DNA of 64,000 nucleotides from Bagarius yarrelli (GCA_005784505.1 VCAZ01000025.1:6389682-6453681); one strand, 5' to 3'. Counted from the first letter of the stretch, positions 35,061 through 48,919 are shown. Made by a program: numbers and translations. Notes: a model not told the origin generated them from the letters alone.

Positions 35061-36644
35061 CAGGCTTTGGTTAGGTTGGTTTGTTTTTGATAAAGTAGCT
35101 TTTGCTAAAGCTAGCAAGTATTGCTGGGATTTACATCGCTTTCCATTTTACTTGAATCTTCACTAAGCTATAATAGGTAACAGGTCATGTGGTTACAGGA
35201 AATGAATCATTGATGAGCAGTGATGGGAATAAATAGAGTTATAAACAAACGGCGTAATCAAACAAATGACTGTTTTCTCAATCCAACGCCGTTACCGGTA
35301 CTTACAATAGAATGCAGCGTTACTATAATTAGGCTCACTGAAGTGGTAATGGTGTGTGTGCGTGTGTGTTGGAGGTGGAAGATAACAACAAAACTGATGA
35401 TGACTGGTGTGTGCGTGTGGTTGTGGGTGTATTTATTTATTTGTTTTTATAAATTCTCTTCATTAATAGCAATAGAAAAGCTCCAACAATTCCACCATCA
35501 CAAAAATGTGTATGTACAAACATAAAATCTATGTATTTCTATTTAGATGCATGTACACTTACTAAAACCCTGACCAGGATAAAGCGTTAACAGTAAAAAA
35601 AAATGAAAGAAAAGAAGAAAGGAGGCAAAAACTACCTGCCACAGCAGGTCGTCTTTCCACCTGAGCTCCAGGGTACCTGGTCTAATCTTCTACCCTTCCT
35701 AAACATTTGCCTACACAACTACCTACTCTGAATTACTCTTAAAGTCAGCATGGATAAGCAAGTGTGTGTGTGTGTGTGTGTATATGGTGCACTATTCAAA
35801 GTGCTTAAAGCCTATTGTCCCAAAAGAAGTTCTAGATTTAAAACATTCACCTAATCAGATAAATCTCATCTCTCATGAACAAATAAATAAAAGAACCGAC
35901 ATACACATGAGTCAAGTTTTGCATTCTCAACCATGTGTATATTAATATATATTCATCCCAGCACTGCAATATAAACTCCATTACTTTGTGCACCGTATAT
36001 TCTGGACCTGATTACACGTCTTCCACGGACTCAGACAGGAAGAACATTAAGGAAGAGAAACAAAAAAGATTGTGTCAAACGGATTGCGATTGAGTTTTCA
36101 ATAGGATTCGGAAAAACACGATACGAAGCTGATCTACATGTAAAATTGCAGCAGTATTTCGCTAGCAGCAGGCTGCAGACGTTATCGAGAAGATCATTCG
36201 AAACACAGCGTGAGGTGAGAGTCTCCCTGGAGTCGTCCTATACACAATGTCCACTTAGGTTCCAGATCATATTCAAATCTTTTTTTCGCTTCCTTGAGCT
36301 CACACGCCTTTTCTTGTTTTTTTTTAAAAAAGAAAAAACTAAAATAATAATATATAAATATTAAAATTGTTTTACAAGAATTGATTTTAAATTGAAATAA
36401 TGGGCTAAATATTTCTACACCGTGCGATTTTTGGTCACGATATGTTCATTGGAGACAAATTTCCCATAATCCCACGCCAATATCTGTTATCTTTGATGGC
36501 TAGTTTGACGTTTTCCCCAACAGACAATTAGACCTTTAAGCTCAATATTCTCCTCGGATAAAATTCTGGCAGTGTCATCAAATTTCAGACACTTTCCTGC
36601 AGTGTGACTTCTCCTACAACGACTGTCAAACTGAGAAGTGGGGA

Positions 36645-36806
36645 GTGAATTGGTAGCGCAGTGGTTAAGGTGTTGGTAATTGGAAGATCGGGGTTCAATT
36701 CCCAGCATCACCAAGTTAACACTGCTGGGATTCCAAGCAAGGCCCTTTAACCCCTAATTACTCGGTTGTATAATAGAGATAAATGTAAGTCGCTCTGGAT
36801 AGAACA
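36645..36806 (+). mobile_element. SINE copy 7
   Basis: Good head and B box: 'gcgcagtggttaaggtgttg' and 'cggggttcaattcccagc'; tail 'gtaagtcgctctggatag'. A near full-length copy. Confidence 0.85.
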
Positions 36807-37249
36807 GTAATCTACCACTAACGACACTAATCTACCTCACACCACTTCTTTAAATCACTCTGATGTCACTTTACACCTTCAGTGGGCTTCAGTCAGAAAT
36901 GATCAACTCTGTTATTTTTTTTTAACAGCAATTAATTCTTCTTCTCAGCATCTTTTGATTGCCCGCAACTCACTGGATGACATTTTTGTTGGAAACTCAT
37001 TTGATTTCTGATATACCCCATGCTGTGTTGCAAGCATTCCGGAAGGTAATAGCGATCACAATTGAGCACTCAATCATTCCCCATTACGTCTCTTTCAAAT
37101 TTTTTATAATAGGAGTCTCGGGATGTTCAGGATTAGTGTGTATGATGCGAGTGAAGTCACGTTTCACACAATTCATTCAACCTTAAAAATTTTGCTTTGA
37201 TGATCGGCTCGGTTTTGAAGCCAGTCTACCAGATAGACATGGGGTACCA

Positions 37250-37465
37250 TGGTACAATGGAGGCTTAGCGGTTAGCATGTTTGCCTCAGGGGTTCAATAG
37301 TTTGATTTCTGCCTCAGCCCTGTGTGTGCAAGTTAAACATGCATTGTAGACTGATTGCGATCTATTACTTATGTATGTAGTGTATGAGACTGTGTGCAAT
37401 TGTGTCCTGCATTGGGTTGGGAACCTGTCTTTGGTGTCCCCTGTTACCCTGTGTAGCAAATAGAA
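37250..37465 (+). mobile_element. Second SINE family, degenerate copy
   Basis: 'aggcttagcggttagcatgt' is an A-box-like head, followed by 'tgcctca' and a worn B box; downstream 'ttgggttgggaacctgtc' and 'gtgtcccctgttaccctgtg' match a widespread teleost tRNA-derived SINE different from the other copies in this window. No long tail is visible. Confidence 0.55.
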
Positions 37466-37949
37466 TGATAAAAAATAAAAATTTATTTTATCCACATACA
37501 AGAAATAAAAGTTATGTTGAATCATTAAAATTTTTTTTTTTTTTGTCTGTACAAAACTTGCTTAAAAAACACTGGGACCTGCTGTCATTTTTTTTTTTTT
37601 TATAAGAACAACTTTATTTATTATCGATCGAGCGCCTAAATCAATTGTTTGCAATTATTTTCTGCGATTTTAAGCGATTATAAAGGTTCTCCATTTCCAA
37701 GGATCTGGAATATAATATCACCCAAACTATTTTTCTATTGGCCGTTCAGCAGGTTAAATGTCAGCACCTTATCACGTTTGTGAAACCGTTACATGTGGTG
37801 ACCAAGAGCAACTGAGCCCTCGACTCACACTCACACTCTCATGCTCAATCTCAATCTTTTTTTTTTTTTTTTTTTAAATCAGTCTCCATTGTAACAAATG
37901 ACACCATTTCACTGAGATGGAATCATTTTGAAAGCGATTGCCAGTCTTT

Positions 37950-38060
37950 CAGAATCAGCAGCAGCAAGTCAATCAGCTGGAGCACTCAAACACACTCTAG
38001 AGTGATTACCAAGTGAATGGGGAATTTGCAGGGTTAGGGGGTCCCGGCTCGGGCAAGGTT
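37950..38060 (+). repeat. Duplicated noncoding block, copy 1
   Basis: About 110 bp starting 'cagaatcagcagcagcaagt' that recurs at 42437-42539 in the same orientation with roughly 80% identity, including 'aaacacactctagagtgatt' and 'gaatttgcaggg'. It has no SINE or transposon hallmarks that I recognise. Confidence 0.7.
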
Positions 38061-38909
38061 ACTTAACACGCTTCTCTGTTCTGCTTCAGCTCGGAATAAG
38101 CCAGTAGGAGGATATTTATTCCGAGTTTGCCTTTAGGACGAGATTTTAAAAGCGAATGTGGGAGGATTTTTATCAAAGAAAAGTTCTAATGCAACTCTGG
38201 AACTCAAAGTACTAATGAATCCAATTCCTTTTGTATTTGTAAACAAGGAAATGTTAAAAATTGTGACGTTCCCTCTGTGTTCGAGGCCTTTTAAGCTGCC
38301 CACAAATAAGCAGGGAAAATTTCTGCTGTGGTAAAAGTGTTGCTGCTTAAGAAATAATTTACTTGAATAGAAGTAGAAGTATTGAAAAGTTATATATGAT
38401 TAATTTTATTAAATAAAATACTCTTGTTTCTGCGTTAGAAAGTACTTCATTGTTTATAAATGTGATTCAGGTGCAAGAAGATGATCTCAATTCAGGACTT
38501 TTAGGTCGTTTTTCAGTGAGAAAATTCGAAACTGATTTGTATTACACATGTTATACTTAAACAGACTATAAATATATACAAAATTGGAAAAAAAAAATAT
38601 CCTTATAAATACAGCCGGTTTAGTGAACAGTTGTAAAAGAAAATGTACTCATTTGTTCTTATTTTATCACCATTTAATGTACTTGTCTTAAATACTGTTT
38701 TACAATTATAATATTTAGTCTAGTTTTTTTTGGTGTGGTATTTTTGATAAAATCTTAGGCTAAAGTTCCTCATGGGAGTGTTTTGTTGGCTGAAAGATTT
38801 TGTGTTCATGGTTCGCAGCTGCAACAGAATAAATATGTTTTTATATCTTAAGTTTTTTTTGGCCTAATTTTAATCAAAACTTCAAAAAAACAAGCGAAAA
38901 CAATCGATA

Positions 38910-39145
<236 letters not shown>

Positions 39146-39968
39146 ATATAATACAATATATTATAACATAGATTAAACAGAAACAGAATCTCTAGAATTT
39201 AAACAATATAAACGACCTAAAAAAAACTACTAAATGTTATAAACAACAAAAGTTTATCAAAAAAATTAATGCTACACTCTTGAAAAGGTGTTCGCTCAGT
39301 ATTTAACCTTTATAAACTACATTATATCATTCCCTGACAACTGCGTTACACATTAAAAGCAAATAAATTTACGAGATTTTTTTGTAATTTGTACTTTTTG
39401 ATGGAAAAATAATGTATATTTTTAAGTTGGTTATTTTTCATTACTGCGAATATGTATTTTTTACAAAAAAATTCATTAACCTCTGTTTAATGTTTAGCCA
39501 CTGACATACAGAGACAAATTGTTCTAAGCTCCTTTCTGTCCACTGAAAAAAACCCCAACAATTGTCGCACCTGTCAGCTCATTGGGAGAAAATAGCTCCA
39601 GAATTGCATAATTGCACCAGTCAGTGTCTAATGCAGTGAATAGTGACATGCCCGCAATGGATTCCACCCCATTTAACCTAACCAGCAAACCACATATCAC
39701 ACCAAAGCTGCCACAGCCAACAAGCAGAAATCTATTCGTTCTTTGCTTTGTGTACTTTTAGAGATTTTTACAATTTTTTTAACCTGACCTGGTTGGACGC
39801 ATCTCACATGATCATACCAAAGCATCGGCAGAAATATCATTAGACTTGAAAATTATATTTATTATAATTTTGGCTTGGTAATAAATAATAATTGCAAACA
39901 AAGTTTTTGTTTTCAATAAATTTATGGCCAAATTTTCCAACAATTAATTAGCTGTCTTTCTAAGAGAG

Positions 39969-39969
<1 letters not shown>

Positions 39970-40007
<38 letters not shown>

Positions 40008-40024
40008 ATCTTTCTCTCTCTCTC
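39970..40024. repeat. (CT)n microsatellite
   Basis: Interrupted CT run of about 55 bp. Confidence 0.9.
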
Positions 40025-40605
40025 GGAAGTTAATTTAATCAGTTCTATCTTTAAACTTGTTTTGTAAAATCAAAGGGCAACCAAACCCCTGAATCTGAAA
40101 GATTCTTTCTATCCTAAAAGTATACAGTTCCATAAAAAACCCTGATCAGCACCAAAATTACTGTTAATTTCCTACAGTATAATTAAAAAAGAAGCCGTGT
40201 TCCTTATCATCCTCTTTCTATTCATCCATGTTCCCTTTTCATTCGACTGAGATCATCACTTTCTCCCTATGTCCCCTTTCCCCACCACTCATCTGCCCCA
40301 GCTGCAGAACACCAGTAATTGCTGTAATGTGTTAAACGCCATGGCAACCGCTGCTAAATCCTGAGTTAATTTAGACCTTCAGCTGTTAGAGCACACCTGG
40401 TATTTTCTGGTGGTTGGTGCAGAGATATACCCACGGTTTATTTGGAATACAGAGCCGATACTGGAGTAGAACCAATTTTGCTTGGAAAACGTTTATTTAA
40501 TGTTTTTGGAATGGATTCTGCATTCGGACCCAATTCCAAGCTGGTTTTTTTAATACTTTAGCATTATTCCGAAAAATGGCTGCTAAGCTCTAAGGCTAAC
40601 AGTGG

Positions 40606-40790
40606 TTGAGAAATTAGCTCAGTGGTTAAGGTGTTGGGTTGTAAACTGGAAGATCGGGGTTTGAGTCCCAGCACCACCGATTTACCACTGCTGGGCCCCT
40701 GAGCAAGGCCCTTAACCCCCAATTGCTTAGTTATACGAAGGAGTTAAATGTAAGTTGACGTCTGCTAAAGGCCATAAACATAATGTATTG
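40606..40790 (+). mobile_element. SINE copy 8
   Basis: Near full-length: 'agctcagtggttaaggtgtt', 'ggggtttgagtcccagcacc', 'tgggcccctgagcaaggccc', tail 'gtctgctaaaggccataaac'. Confidence 0.85.
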
Positions 40791-41021
40791 TGATAGTAAT
40801 CAAATTTTGTGTACAAGATTCAGGATCATTACTGAATTATAAGATAACTATAATGTTAATGATCTATTAGAGACATTATTCGCAGAAGGCATAAGACGGG
40901 TCACCAAACTTTAGCTCCAACCCTAATCAAACACACCTGAATTAGCTTATCAAGATCTTAAACAAATAGGGGGTGTTTTGAAGCAAGTTGGACTTAAACT
41001 CTGTAGGACAGCAACCATCCA

Positions 41022-41398
41022 GGGCCGAGTTTGGTAAACCCTAGCATAAGCAAACTAAGCGGCTGCTTATGGCCCCTCATGGCCACCAGGGGGCCCCCAA
41101 GAAAACATAAAATGACATTGTATATTTTTTCGATAGCTTACATCAATGAACAATGGCGTATATACAAAAACTCAACACACAATGAGTTTGTGAACAGGAC
41201 GCAGGATGCATAGAAGGGTAAAAACATCGCTATGACTTAAGCAACACAGTGACAACAGATAAAATTAATAACGAGCATGTTAAATTTATAGTGTGCGAAT
41301 GATTAAGGATTGACAATAATTAGTCATATTGTGAAGCACCGAGGGGCCCCCAAGTAAATTTTCTGCCTAGGGCCCTGTAAGGGCTTGTACTGGCCCTG
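41022..41398. mobile_element. hAT-like non-autonomous DNA element
   Basis: The ends are inverted: left 'cagggccgagtttgg', right reverse complement 'cagggccagtacaagc'. Inside both ends are matching 'gggggcccc' blocks. hAT elements of fish often begin CAGGGCCGG, hence the name. No clear 8-bp target duplication is visible and there is no transposase frame. Confidence 0.55.
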
Positions 41399-41674
41399 AC
41401 TTTTTTCCAACTAGGGCCTTGCAGTCTACAAGCGAAACACATGCAAACAATCTGGAAGCCTGTTGTTAACTGGTCATACCATGCAGATGTTAAGACACTT
41501 CTCAGCTGGTAGAGATGTAGATGCATCCTTTAACAAGATTATTATTATTATTATCATTATTATTATTATGCGTCTCACTCACAGATGCATCTTTGAGCTT
41601 TAGATGGAGCTTAAAGCTCACTTGCGTTAAGTTTGTATCTTTATTCTTCTTATTTCAACAGTTTTTGTGGGTTG

Positions 41675-41795
41675 TTACACTCTAATTTGTGATCTAATGT
41701 GTCAGTATTGAGCTGTTCAGTGATGTGACTGATGAAAGCCCTTTTGTACGTCACTCTGGAGACGAGAGCTTCTGCTCAATGCTGTTAATGTAAAA
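41675..41795 (+). mobile_element. LINE 3'-end fragment
   Basis: Contains 'cagtattgagctgttcagtg', also found at about 59967-59990 after a LINE C-terminal coding remnant, and ends 'caatgctgttaatgtaaaag', which resembles the SINE tail at 52740-52765. It is probably the 3' UTR of the LINE that mobilises these SINEs. Confidence 0.6.
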
Positions 41796-41895
41796 GGACA
41801 TGATTTACAGGACGGACACCACTTTTCACTACTTCAGTGTCTAAAGTTGGGACACTCTTCTTCACAACTGGAACTGTGTCTTCAGCTCAGAGAGT

Positions 41896-42056
41896 TACAT
41901 TTACATTTATGGCATTTACACAACAGAGCAATTAGAGGGAGGGCCTTGCTCAAGGGCCCAACAGTAGCAACTTGGTGGTGCTGGGAATCAAACCCTGATC
42001 TTCCAATTAGCACTCCAACACCTTAACCACTGCTCTGCCCCTTCCACATACTAGGA
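41896..42056 (-). mobile_element. SINE copy 9
   Basis: Minus orientation, nearly complete, with 'ggtggtgctgggaatcaaac' and 'ccaacaccttaaccactgct'. Confidence 0.85.
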
Positions 42057-42116
42057 ACTAAAGAGTTTAGACATTCACTACAGTTTCTTTAGAATCAAAT
42101 GTTTTTCTTAATCTAA

Positions 42117-42300
42117 AAAAAATTTATTTACAGCATTTGGCAGACGCCCTTTTCAAGAGCGACTTAAATTTATCTATTTTATGCAAATGAGCAATTAGGG
42201 GTTTAGGGCCTTGCTCAGGGGCCCAGCAGTAATAAATTGGTGGTGGTGAAAATCAAACCCAGATCTTCCAGTTAGCAGTCCATCCACTACGCTACCACAC
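42117..42300 (-). mobile_element. SINE copy 10
   Basis: Minus orientation, just 60 bp from copy 9 and in the same direction; 'gcatttggcagacgcccttt' tail, 'ccttgctcaggggcccagca' body. Confidence 0.85.
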
Positions 42301-42436
42301 AGAGTAACAAAACAAAATAGAGAGAAATAAAATCCTATTACCAGTTTAAAGAGTGAGTCCAGAATCCTTATTCACGTGAGTAAAATGATTTAGCTGTTCA
42401 TTTCAGTGGTACCCTATTGATCAAACGTGGAATATT

Positions 42437-42539
42437 CAGAATCAGCGGCAGCGAGTCGATCAGTTGAAGTACTTAAACACACTCTGGAGTGATTCCGTGT
42501 GAATGGAGGGATTTGCAGGGTCTCGGCTCAGGAAAGGTT
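42437..42539 (+). repeat. Duplicated noncoding block, copy 2
   Basis: Partner of 37950-38060, with an ~8-bp deletion after 'gatttgcaggg'. The flanks of the two copies do not align. Confidence 0.7.
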
Positions 42540-43384
42540 TGCTTTTTTTCATCCTAATGAGGTTTGGATAAAAACCATTTAAATCAAGCAGCCAAACGCA
42601 GTACAGCGTGGTCAAATTGATGTTTTTGCGTATCCCAGCTATGTTACAGCGCCTTGAACCCTAAAGACTTGGACCCTTTGGTACGGCATTGGATAATATA
42701 AGTGTTAATCAGTGTGGAATTAAACTTAAACTCCTTTCCACTTGTCACATTTGGTTTAGAGGGCTAGATTTAATCCAAAACTCCAAAATGCTGTCTTATT
42801 TTAGCAACAACAGTCCTGAACTCTGACACTATTGTGTGTGTATGTGTGTGTGTGTGTGGTTGTTTTGTGCATTGGCAGTGCTTCGTCTGTCTGATTGCTG
42901 TTGAGAGGATGTTAGATGCCTGGATCTCCATTTGCAGGCATTAGATTAGCACTAATATTTCTGACCAACATAAACCACCTGTTGAAATCCCTCTGCTCTG
43001 GAGGTCACCCATAATACACAGACCAAACACAAACAAATCACTTCCAGCCGCCAACCCAACCAATACACACAAATATCCACACAAAGGCAAACTCGTTTCC
43101 AGCATGCCCTCCCTAGAGGTTATAGAACCCAAATTCTTCTCCTAGTTAAAATGAACTCAACTATAACTGAAGTCTGTGACAAAACTGAAATTAATTTGGG
43201 GGTTGAAAGTATTATACGTTAAATTAAACACTTACATTGCTGACCTACATTGCTGACCTATTTAGCGAGCTAAATCATTTATGCTAGATAGCTAAAGATG
43301 CTAAAAGAATGAATTGTTTCTAGTAGAAATGATAGTTAATTAGTTAGCCTGGAGTTTAACAAATACTCTAAGGAATCTGTCAGT

Positions 43385-43700
43385 AGCTCTGTTTACACAG
43401 ACATTTTTAATTTCAGTCGGAATGAAATCAGTCAGACTGAACGCAGTGTTTTCATGAATGCTCTTTTAGAGGACATCGAGAGGACATGTAAACTTTTCAT
43501 CAGGTTGAAGATGAGACTAGAAACTTTTGATGTATGCTGCACGGCTGTTAAAGATAAAATCCAATCGTAAGCCCTGTGAATATCAACCCGATGAAAAGTT
43601 TACATGTCCTCTCGATCGGATTAGAAAAAGTTTAAACCACCCTCTACCATCCGAACGAAATTTTAATCAGATTGTCGTGTTTACATCTGATTGTTAACAC
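43385..43700. mobile_element. Foldback (palindromic) element
   Basis: 'gaggacatgtaaacttttca' at about 43471 recurs as its reverse complement 'tgaaaagtttacatgtcctc' at about 43592-43611, with weaker inverted similarity reaching outward to about 43390 and 43695. About 100 bp of unpaired sequence lies between the arms. This is the structure of a foldback MITE; I found no target duplication. Confidence 0.65.
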
Positions 43701-43743
43701 AGCTAGTCTTAGTGCAGTGTTAAAATTTGAAAAAAGGTTGATA

Positions 43744-44300
43744 TTTACACCTGGTCACTTCATGTGTGTTTTGTCTGATCTAATGGCTCTGATTTGCGCA
43801 AAATGCCAATATTTCCACTGACCACGAATAGCACACACAGCTATTTTGCTCTATTTGGGTCTGCGAAAGCAGTCAAAAAGAGAACGAGAAAGCCTGCAAC
43901 AACACTTATATACTGAAAGGTTGTGATTATTACATTATGTGCAGCGTTTTTAAACTTGGGAAAATACAACACTGTTTTTCTTTTTTGCAAAACAAAATTG
44001 TCTTTTGAGGTGCCGGACCTTTAAATATCTTTGTCTGACCCTACAAGTCAATTTAATAAAGATGCTTACACACCTCCGGGTGTCAGGATATATACCGGAC
44101 AACATGAGTGCTAAAGTGAGCGACATACGCGGTTTAAACAAACGGATGTATTTAGACGTGTCTAGTTTCATCTGAAATGTATCCCAGACCATCTCCTCTA
44201 AAGTGGTTCGAGCGATCGGATTCATATCCGTCTCGAATACGTTTCGGAGGACATTTACACCTGATCTTTTCATGATCGTATAGCTGTGACCAGGTGTAAA
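43744..44300. mobile_element. MITE with perfect 15-bp terminal inverted repeats
   Basis: The ends TTTACACCTGGTCAC (43744-43758) and GTGACCAGGTGTAAA (44286-44300) are exact inverted copies. It is 557 bp long with only short, probably meaningless frames. A shortened relative lies at 16167-16375 in pomp intron 3. Superfamily unclear. Confidence 0.75.
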
Positions 44301-45089
44301 CAGGCCTAACGATCCTGCAAGCTAAGAAGCTAAAAAAAACCATATTTGAAGCCTGGTGTATTCTGTCATGCAAAGGATTTTGCTTTATTTCATTTTGTAC
44401 ACCTAAAGATGAAATATGTCTCATGTGATTTGTCTTTTTCTGAGGAAAAGCCTCTGAGGAAAACTACTCCCCTTTACTAATCAAGGGTTTTGATTAGATT
44501 TGGAGGTGTAAGGTAGCATTAATTAGCTGCATTAACGTCAACAGACAGTGAAGAGAGAGGGATGTATAGTGAACGACTTTGCAGAAAAACAGGCGCTGAC
44601 GGTTGTGAAGGAACAATTTCGGGGGGGGTGGTGTCAAAACAAAGATCAGAGACACCAAAAGCATTAACTTAAACCACAGAAGAACGTTTAACTATTATTA
44701 TGAGTGATGCCATGCGTTCTCGACCTTTAATGAACGAGATCTTCGTTAGTGCTGACTGACACTGTTGCTCCACTAACACTCCAAATTAGATTCCAGGGTG
44801 CTGTTGGCTGTGTTGAGCTACCCCACCACTCATTAACCTCTCGCCCTTAGTCGTCCAGCCACTGAGAAGATGTTTCATCAGCTCCGGCAGCTGAGACTCT
44901 ATAAGGGGGAGTAAACATGGCAGAGTAGGAGGAAGGGGTGAAAGACAATCAGTTTGACCATGGCCTGAGAATGCTCCAGACCACATGCCCATTCCCAGTG
45001 GGGAGAAAGATTCTGCATGGATATTGATACTTACATGAAATCAGAGTCTGGCTGTAAACATGTCGGTTATATATTTATGCCTTTATACA

Positions 45090-45225
45090 TTCATTTATTC
45101 GATCTCAGTATGCACTTTATCCTAGTCACGGTCTCGGTGGAACTTTGGGAACGTTCTAAGGGGCAATTTTAGCATAACCACACCACTCACTGGCAAGTTT
45201 TTGGGAGACAAAACAGGAAGTACTA
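45090..45225. mobile_element. Worn fragment of a teleost interspersed repeat
   Basis: 'atgcactttatcctagtcac' and 'tggcaagtttttgggaga' recall the distal part of common fish SINE/LINE sequences ('ttatcct...gggtcacgg', 'gcatgtttttgggagg'). Too degenerate to name. Confidence 0.35.
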
Positions 45226-46477
45226 AGTACTTAAAAAGTATAGGATAAAATGTCGATCAAAGATCCATTCTTCAGCATTGTTCGTTTTCGTATTGTCTAT
45301 CGTTGCCATGTAGCTACCTGGTGATTAAATCCCATGGCCACTGGAAGGAGATAAAAGGTGGTGTGTGCATACTCGGGCCGTGTGCTCATGTAATTCAAAC
45401 TTCTGCTTTGTGCCTGCAAATCCCTAGAAATCCAGCACATATTCAGTACAGCTGCCTGGGACAGGGGCAAGAGAGGCATGCTAGTACTGCCACCTCATAA
45501 ATCAAGATGCCACAAATACACACAATGAAGAGCGTAGCGCAAACTTGAACAGGATAGCATGATGCCAGGGACAGAATGAACTCATGGATTATATATTTCT
45601 GAAAGAATTCAATTGTCAAAACGAACGACCTTCTGCCCTGCCTCTGCGTCTGGCGTCTTCGGCTATGTGGAACATTTGTAACTTGCGTAATAAACTATTG
45701 CCATCTATTTATCGAAGTACATAAATCAAATACTCTACATAGGACGATATTTAATATGTACAGTAGCCTACAGATGCATGGTGACACTCCCGGCTGCCTC
45801 GGCCTCCTCGTCGGTGCTTGTATTTGCTTCCTGGAAATCCAAATGTCATGATTTGTGGTTCTTAAAACAAAGGGCAGGTAACCTTTGATTGCCAACTGAC
45901 ACCAGGTGTTAAGGAATGTTTGCGGTCGTCATTTCTTCTGCTCGCTGGGGGCCATAGAAGCTAATTTACGATCTCACACATGCTGCACACATAACCTGGC
46001 TAATTTAACTTGTGGTGGCTTGCCAACAAAGCCGTAGCTATTAATCTGTTTGTTATGCATTATACTTAATTACATGTAGCTACACTAGGGTTTTTAGAGA
46101 TTAGCATCAGGCGTTTTTCCTGCCTAAGCAGATGATATTTATCGGTCAATACTTTCTCAGGTAATGCTACTGTTCAGGAAAAATGATTACGGGCTATTGG
46201 CATTCCTTCATTACATAACTCTTCAGTCATTATTTACTGTAGGTGTCAGTTATAATAAATCATTTGGCAATGTTTCAGATCCTGGAGAGAAGATTGACAG
46301 TAGCAGGAGAGCACATACAGTGTTGTTTCTAAGCATAAGCCTCATTGAACTTTTCTAAATATGTCACAAATAAAATAATACATTTTTTATAATAATAATA
46401 ATAATAATAATTGTAATAAATACAACAGTTAAACTAATAACAAGACATTTTCCCGTCAGATAAGTACCAGTTAGCGG

Positions 46478-46672
46478 AAGGTGGTTGCTCAGTGGTTAAA
46501 TTGTTGGACTGCTAACCAGAAGATTGTGGGTTCCATTCCCAGCAGCACCAAGTTGCCACTGCTGGGCCACTTGAACATGGCCCTTAACCCCAATTTCTTA
46601 GTCATAGAAATAAAGAATAAGCTTAAGTCGCTCTATATAAGGGAGTCTACCAAATGCCATAAATGGAAAAGT
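46478..46672 (+). mobile_element. SINE copy 11
   Basis: Full head 'ggtggttgctcagtggttaa', B-box region 'gtgggttccattcccagc', tail 'cgctctatataagggagtct'. Confidence 0.85.
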
Positions 46673-48862
46673 AGGTAGTAACTTTCCAGGTAGTAGAACC
46701 ACCTTTGTTTCTAAGGTTTTGACAGATGTCTCTTTCTGCACATCTGGATCCTACAATTGTTGTTTATTCTTGGTGAAAAAATTGCTCATGTCATGTCAGA
46801 TTGGATAGATACAAATGGTGAAGGGCAATTTTCAGGTTTTGCGAATGATTCTCAATCTCTGATACTTCAGAGTTACTCTTGACCTCTCGATTATTTTTCT
46901 GACTAACGTATTTCTGGCCTGCAAGACAACGCCATGCTCCGTCCATTTTCATAGAACTCAGATAACAAATCGGATAATACACAGAGACTGACTTTATATA
47001 ACTAAATAGTTGATTTCTTAAAAATAACTAATCACCCCGGATCTACTTTTGATTTTTTAGAACAACTGGATGCTGTGTAATCACAATTTTCACTATTTTT
47101 GACTAATTTTGAGTCATATTATTAAGTTAAGTTCAAGTTTGTTTTTCAGGTTATTTATTTTAATTTCTACACAGTGTAAAAGTGCAATGAGAAGAAAACT
47201 AGTCTAATGACCTGTGGTATAATTATATTAAAACAATAGCACTTAAATGTTAATGTACCCCATCCCAGTACAGTTCTAATGGAGTGTTGTTCTTTCTAAG
47301 AAGAAATTTCATCCCTTGGGGTTTGTCCAAACAAAGACTGCGTGTTCGCTGCATGTCATTCTGCCGACTCCATGCCAAACAATTCATTCTATTAATTTAG
47401 ACCGCAGCTCATTTAACCCAGTTCTCTGAAGCTGGTGTCAGATAAAGCAGCTGCAGTCGTGTCCTGATGTAACGTCCCTGCTAAATGCGGCTAGTGAGTA
47501 ACTCTGGCAGGTGATTGTGATAATCTGCTTTGCTATATGCCCCTGCACTGTGGGAATGCCTCAGACACCCAGTGGGGTTGCTGGCAGCTATTTCACTTCT
47601 GAAGACAAGGACATACACGTTGCACTTGTGGTGCTGATATAAAGCCCTTTTGAGACAAAAAGGTGACCCGGTGTACAGTATTTCTTTTACGCTTACAAAA
47701 GTAACAGGTTTTTGCCAAGGCAATAAAGGGCATCATAGGACAGTAGTTCTGGGATGTGGTGGTTGTCTGATCCAAAAGAGACAAGTTTCAATACCAGGTT
47801 TGTTTGGCATCAGTCAAATTAGCAAGTGACAAACCAATGGTTATGGCGTACAGTAGGATCTGTCAGAGGGTTCATTCCGAGAAGTAATTGTGTGGTGATC
47901 TTAAAAGATCTGTAATTATTTTATTCCTCACTTTTAAAAACTGACTGAAAATAATTGTGTAATGTAAGCACAAAAGTCATGTTGGGGATTTTAAGATGGT
48001 CTACTGCCATCTACTGGAACCTAAGGGGAATTTATTTTTTGAACGACCTTAACGATTAATTAGGACTGTCCTAAAACCAGTATAATAATAAAACACAAAA
48101 CAATAATAATAATAATAAAACACAGAAAATTTTACTTTTACTTTAACAGATAGATAATTAAATCTATATTAGGAAAAAAGCATATATTTAAGCATATATA
48201 TTACTAATGTATACATATAACTAATGTATTTGTATAAATATCGTCAAATGAATCCAGAAATGTGAAATACTGACATACTTGTACTTTTATACTTTTTTGC
48301 TATTAATATAAATATTATTAAAACTGAATCCTGTAAATTCATGTTAATAAACTCACTCATAATTCCGTATATATATTTTTTACACGTCTGCAAACGCAAT
48401 TAAAAGTTTATTTTTTAAAAATGCAGGATTTCCAACCAGGAAACACTAATAAAAAAATCAACTGTAAAAAAATACTACTAATAAAAAATAAATAAATAAA
48501 TTAAATACTAACTGAAAAAAAATTAATGAATGAATGAATTCATTAAATTAGCTACATAAATTAGCTAGCTAGTCCGGTTATGTAAATTAGCTAGTTACGT
48601 TAGCTTGCTAGTACAGCTAGTTGCATTAGCTTGCTAAATCAGCTATAGCTAATAAATAATTATGCTAATTATCCTAATGTAAAATTTTCTTTCATTAAAT
48701 AGTTTACAAGTGAACCCCTTGTGACTTTCACTCAGGTCTGGGATCAGATTTATTATAAATTAGCCCAACTTTCACATTTTCCTTTTAGCAAAATATATTT
48801 TTTTAATTATTTCAGCTTTTTACATTATTTTAAATTGGTTTTTTTTTAGCTTCATAACCCAA

Positions 48863-48865
<3 letters not shown>

Positions 48866-48914
<49 letters not shown>
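48866..48914. repeat. (AT)n(GT)n microsatellite
   Basis: About ten AT units followed by about fourteen GT units. Confidence 0.95.

Positions 48915-48919
<5 letters not shown>

Larger units (their letters stand above)
30650..36640. other. Noncoding DNA downstream of arx, part 1
   Basis: Begins with the arx 3' UTR. No coding exon is seen. Contents: SINE at 31540; a transposon-like element at about 32430-33055; CT-rich microsatellites at 33917-34090 and 34190-34258; an interspersed repeat at 34868-35060. The stretches 31740-32420 and 34330-34700 are free of recognised repeats, with mixed composition and several TAAT homeodomain cores, and could hold arx enhancers; this is inference only. Confidence 0.5.

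Noticed and set aside
46481..46678. Frame MVAQWLNCWTANQKIVGSIP
   Set aside because: This is the tRNA-like head of a SINE read as protein.
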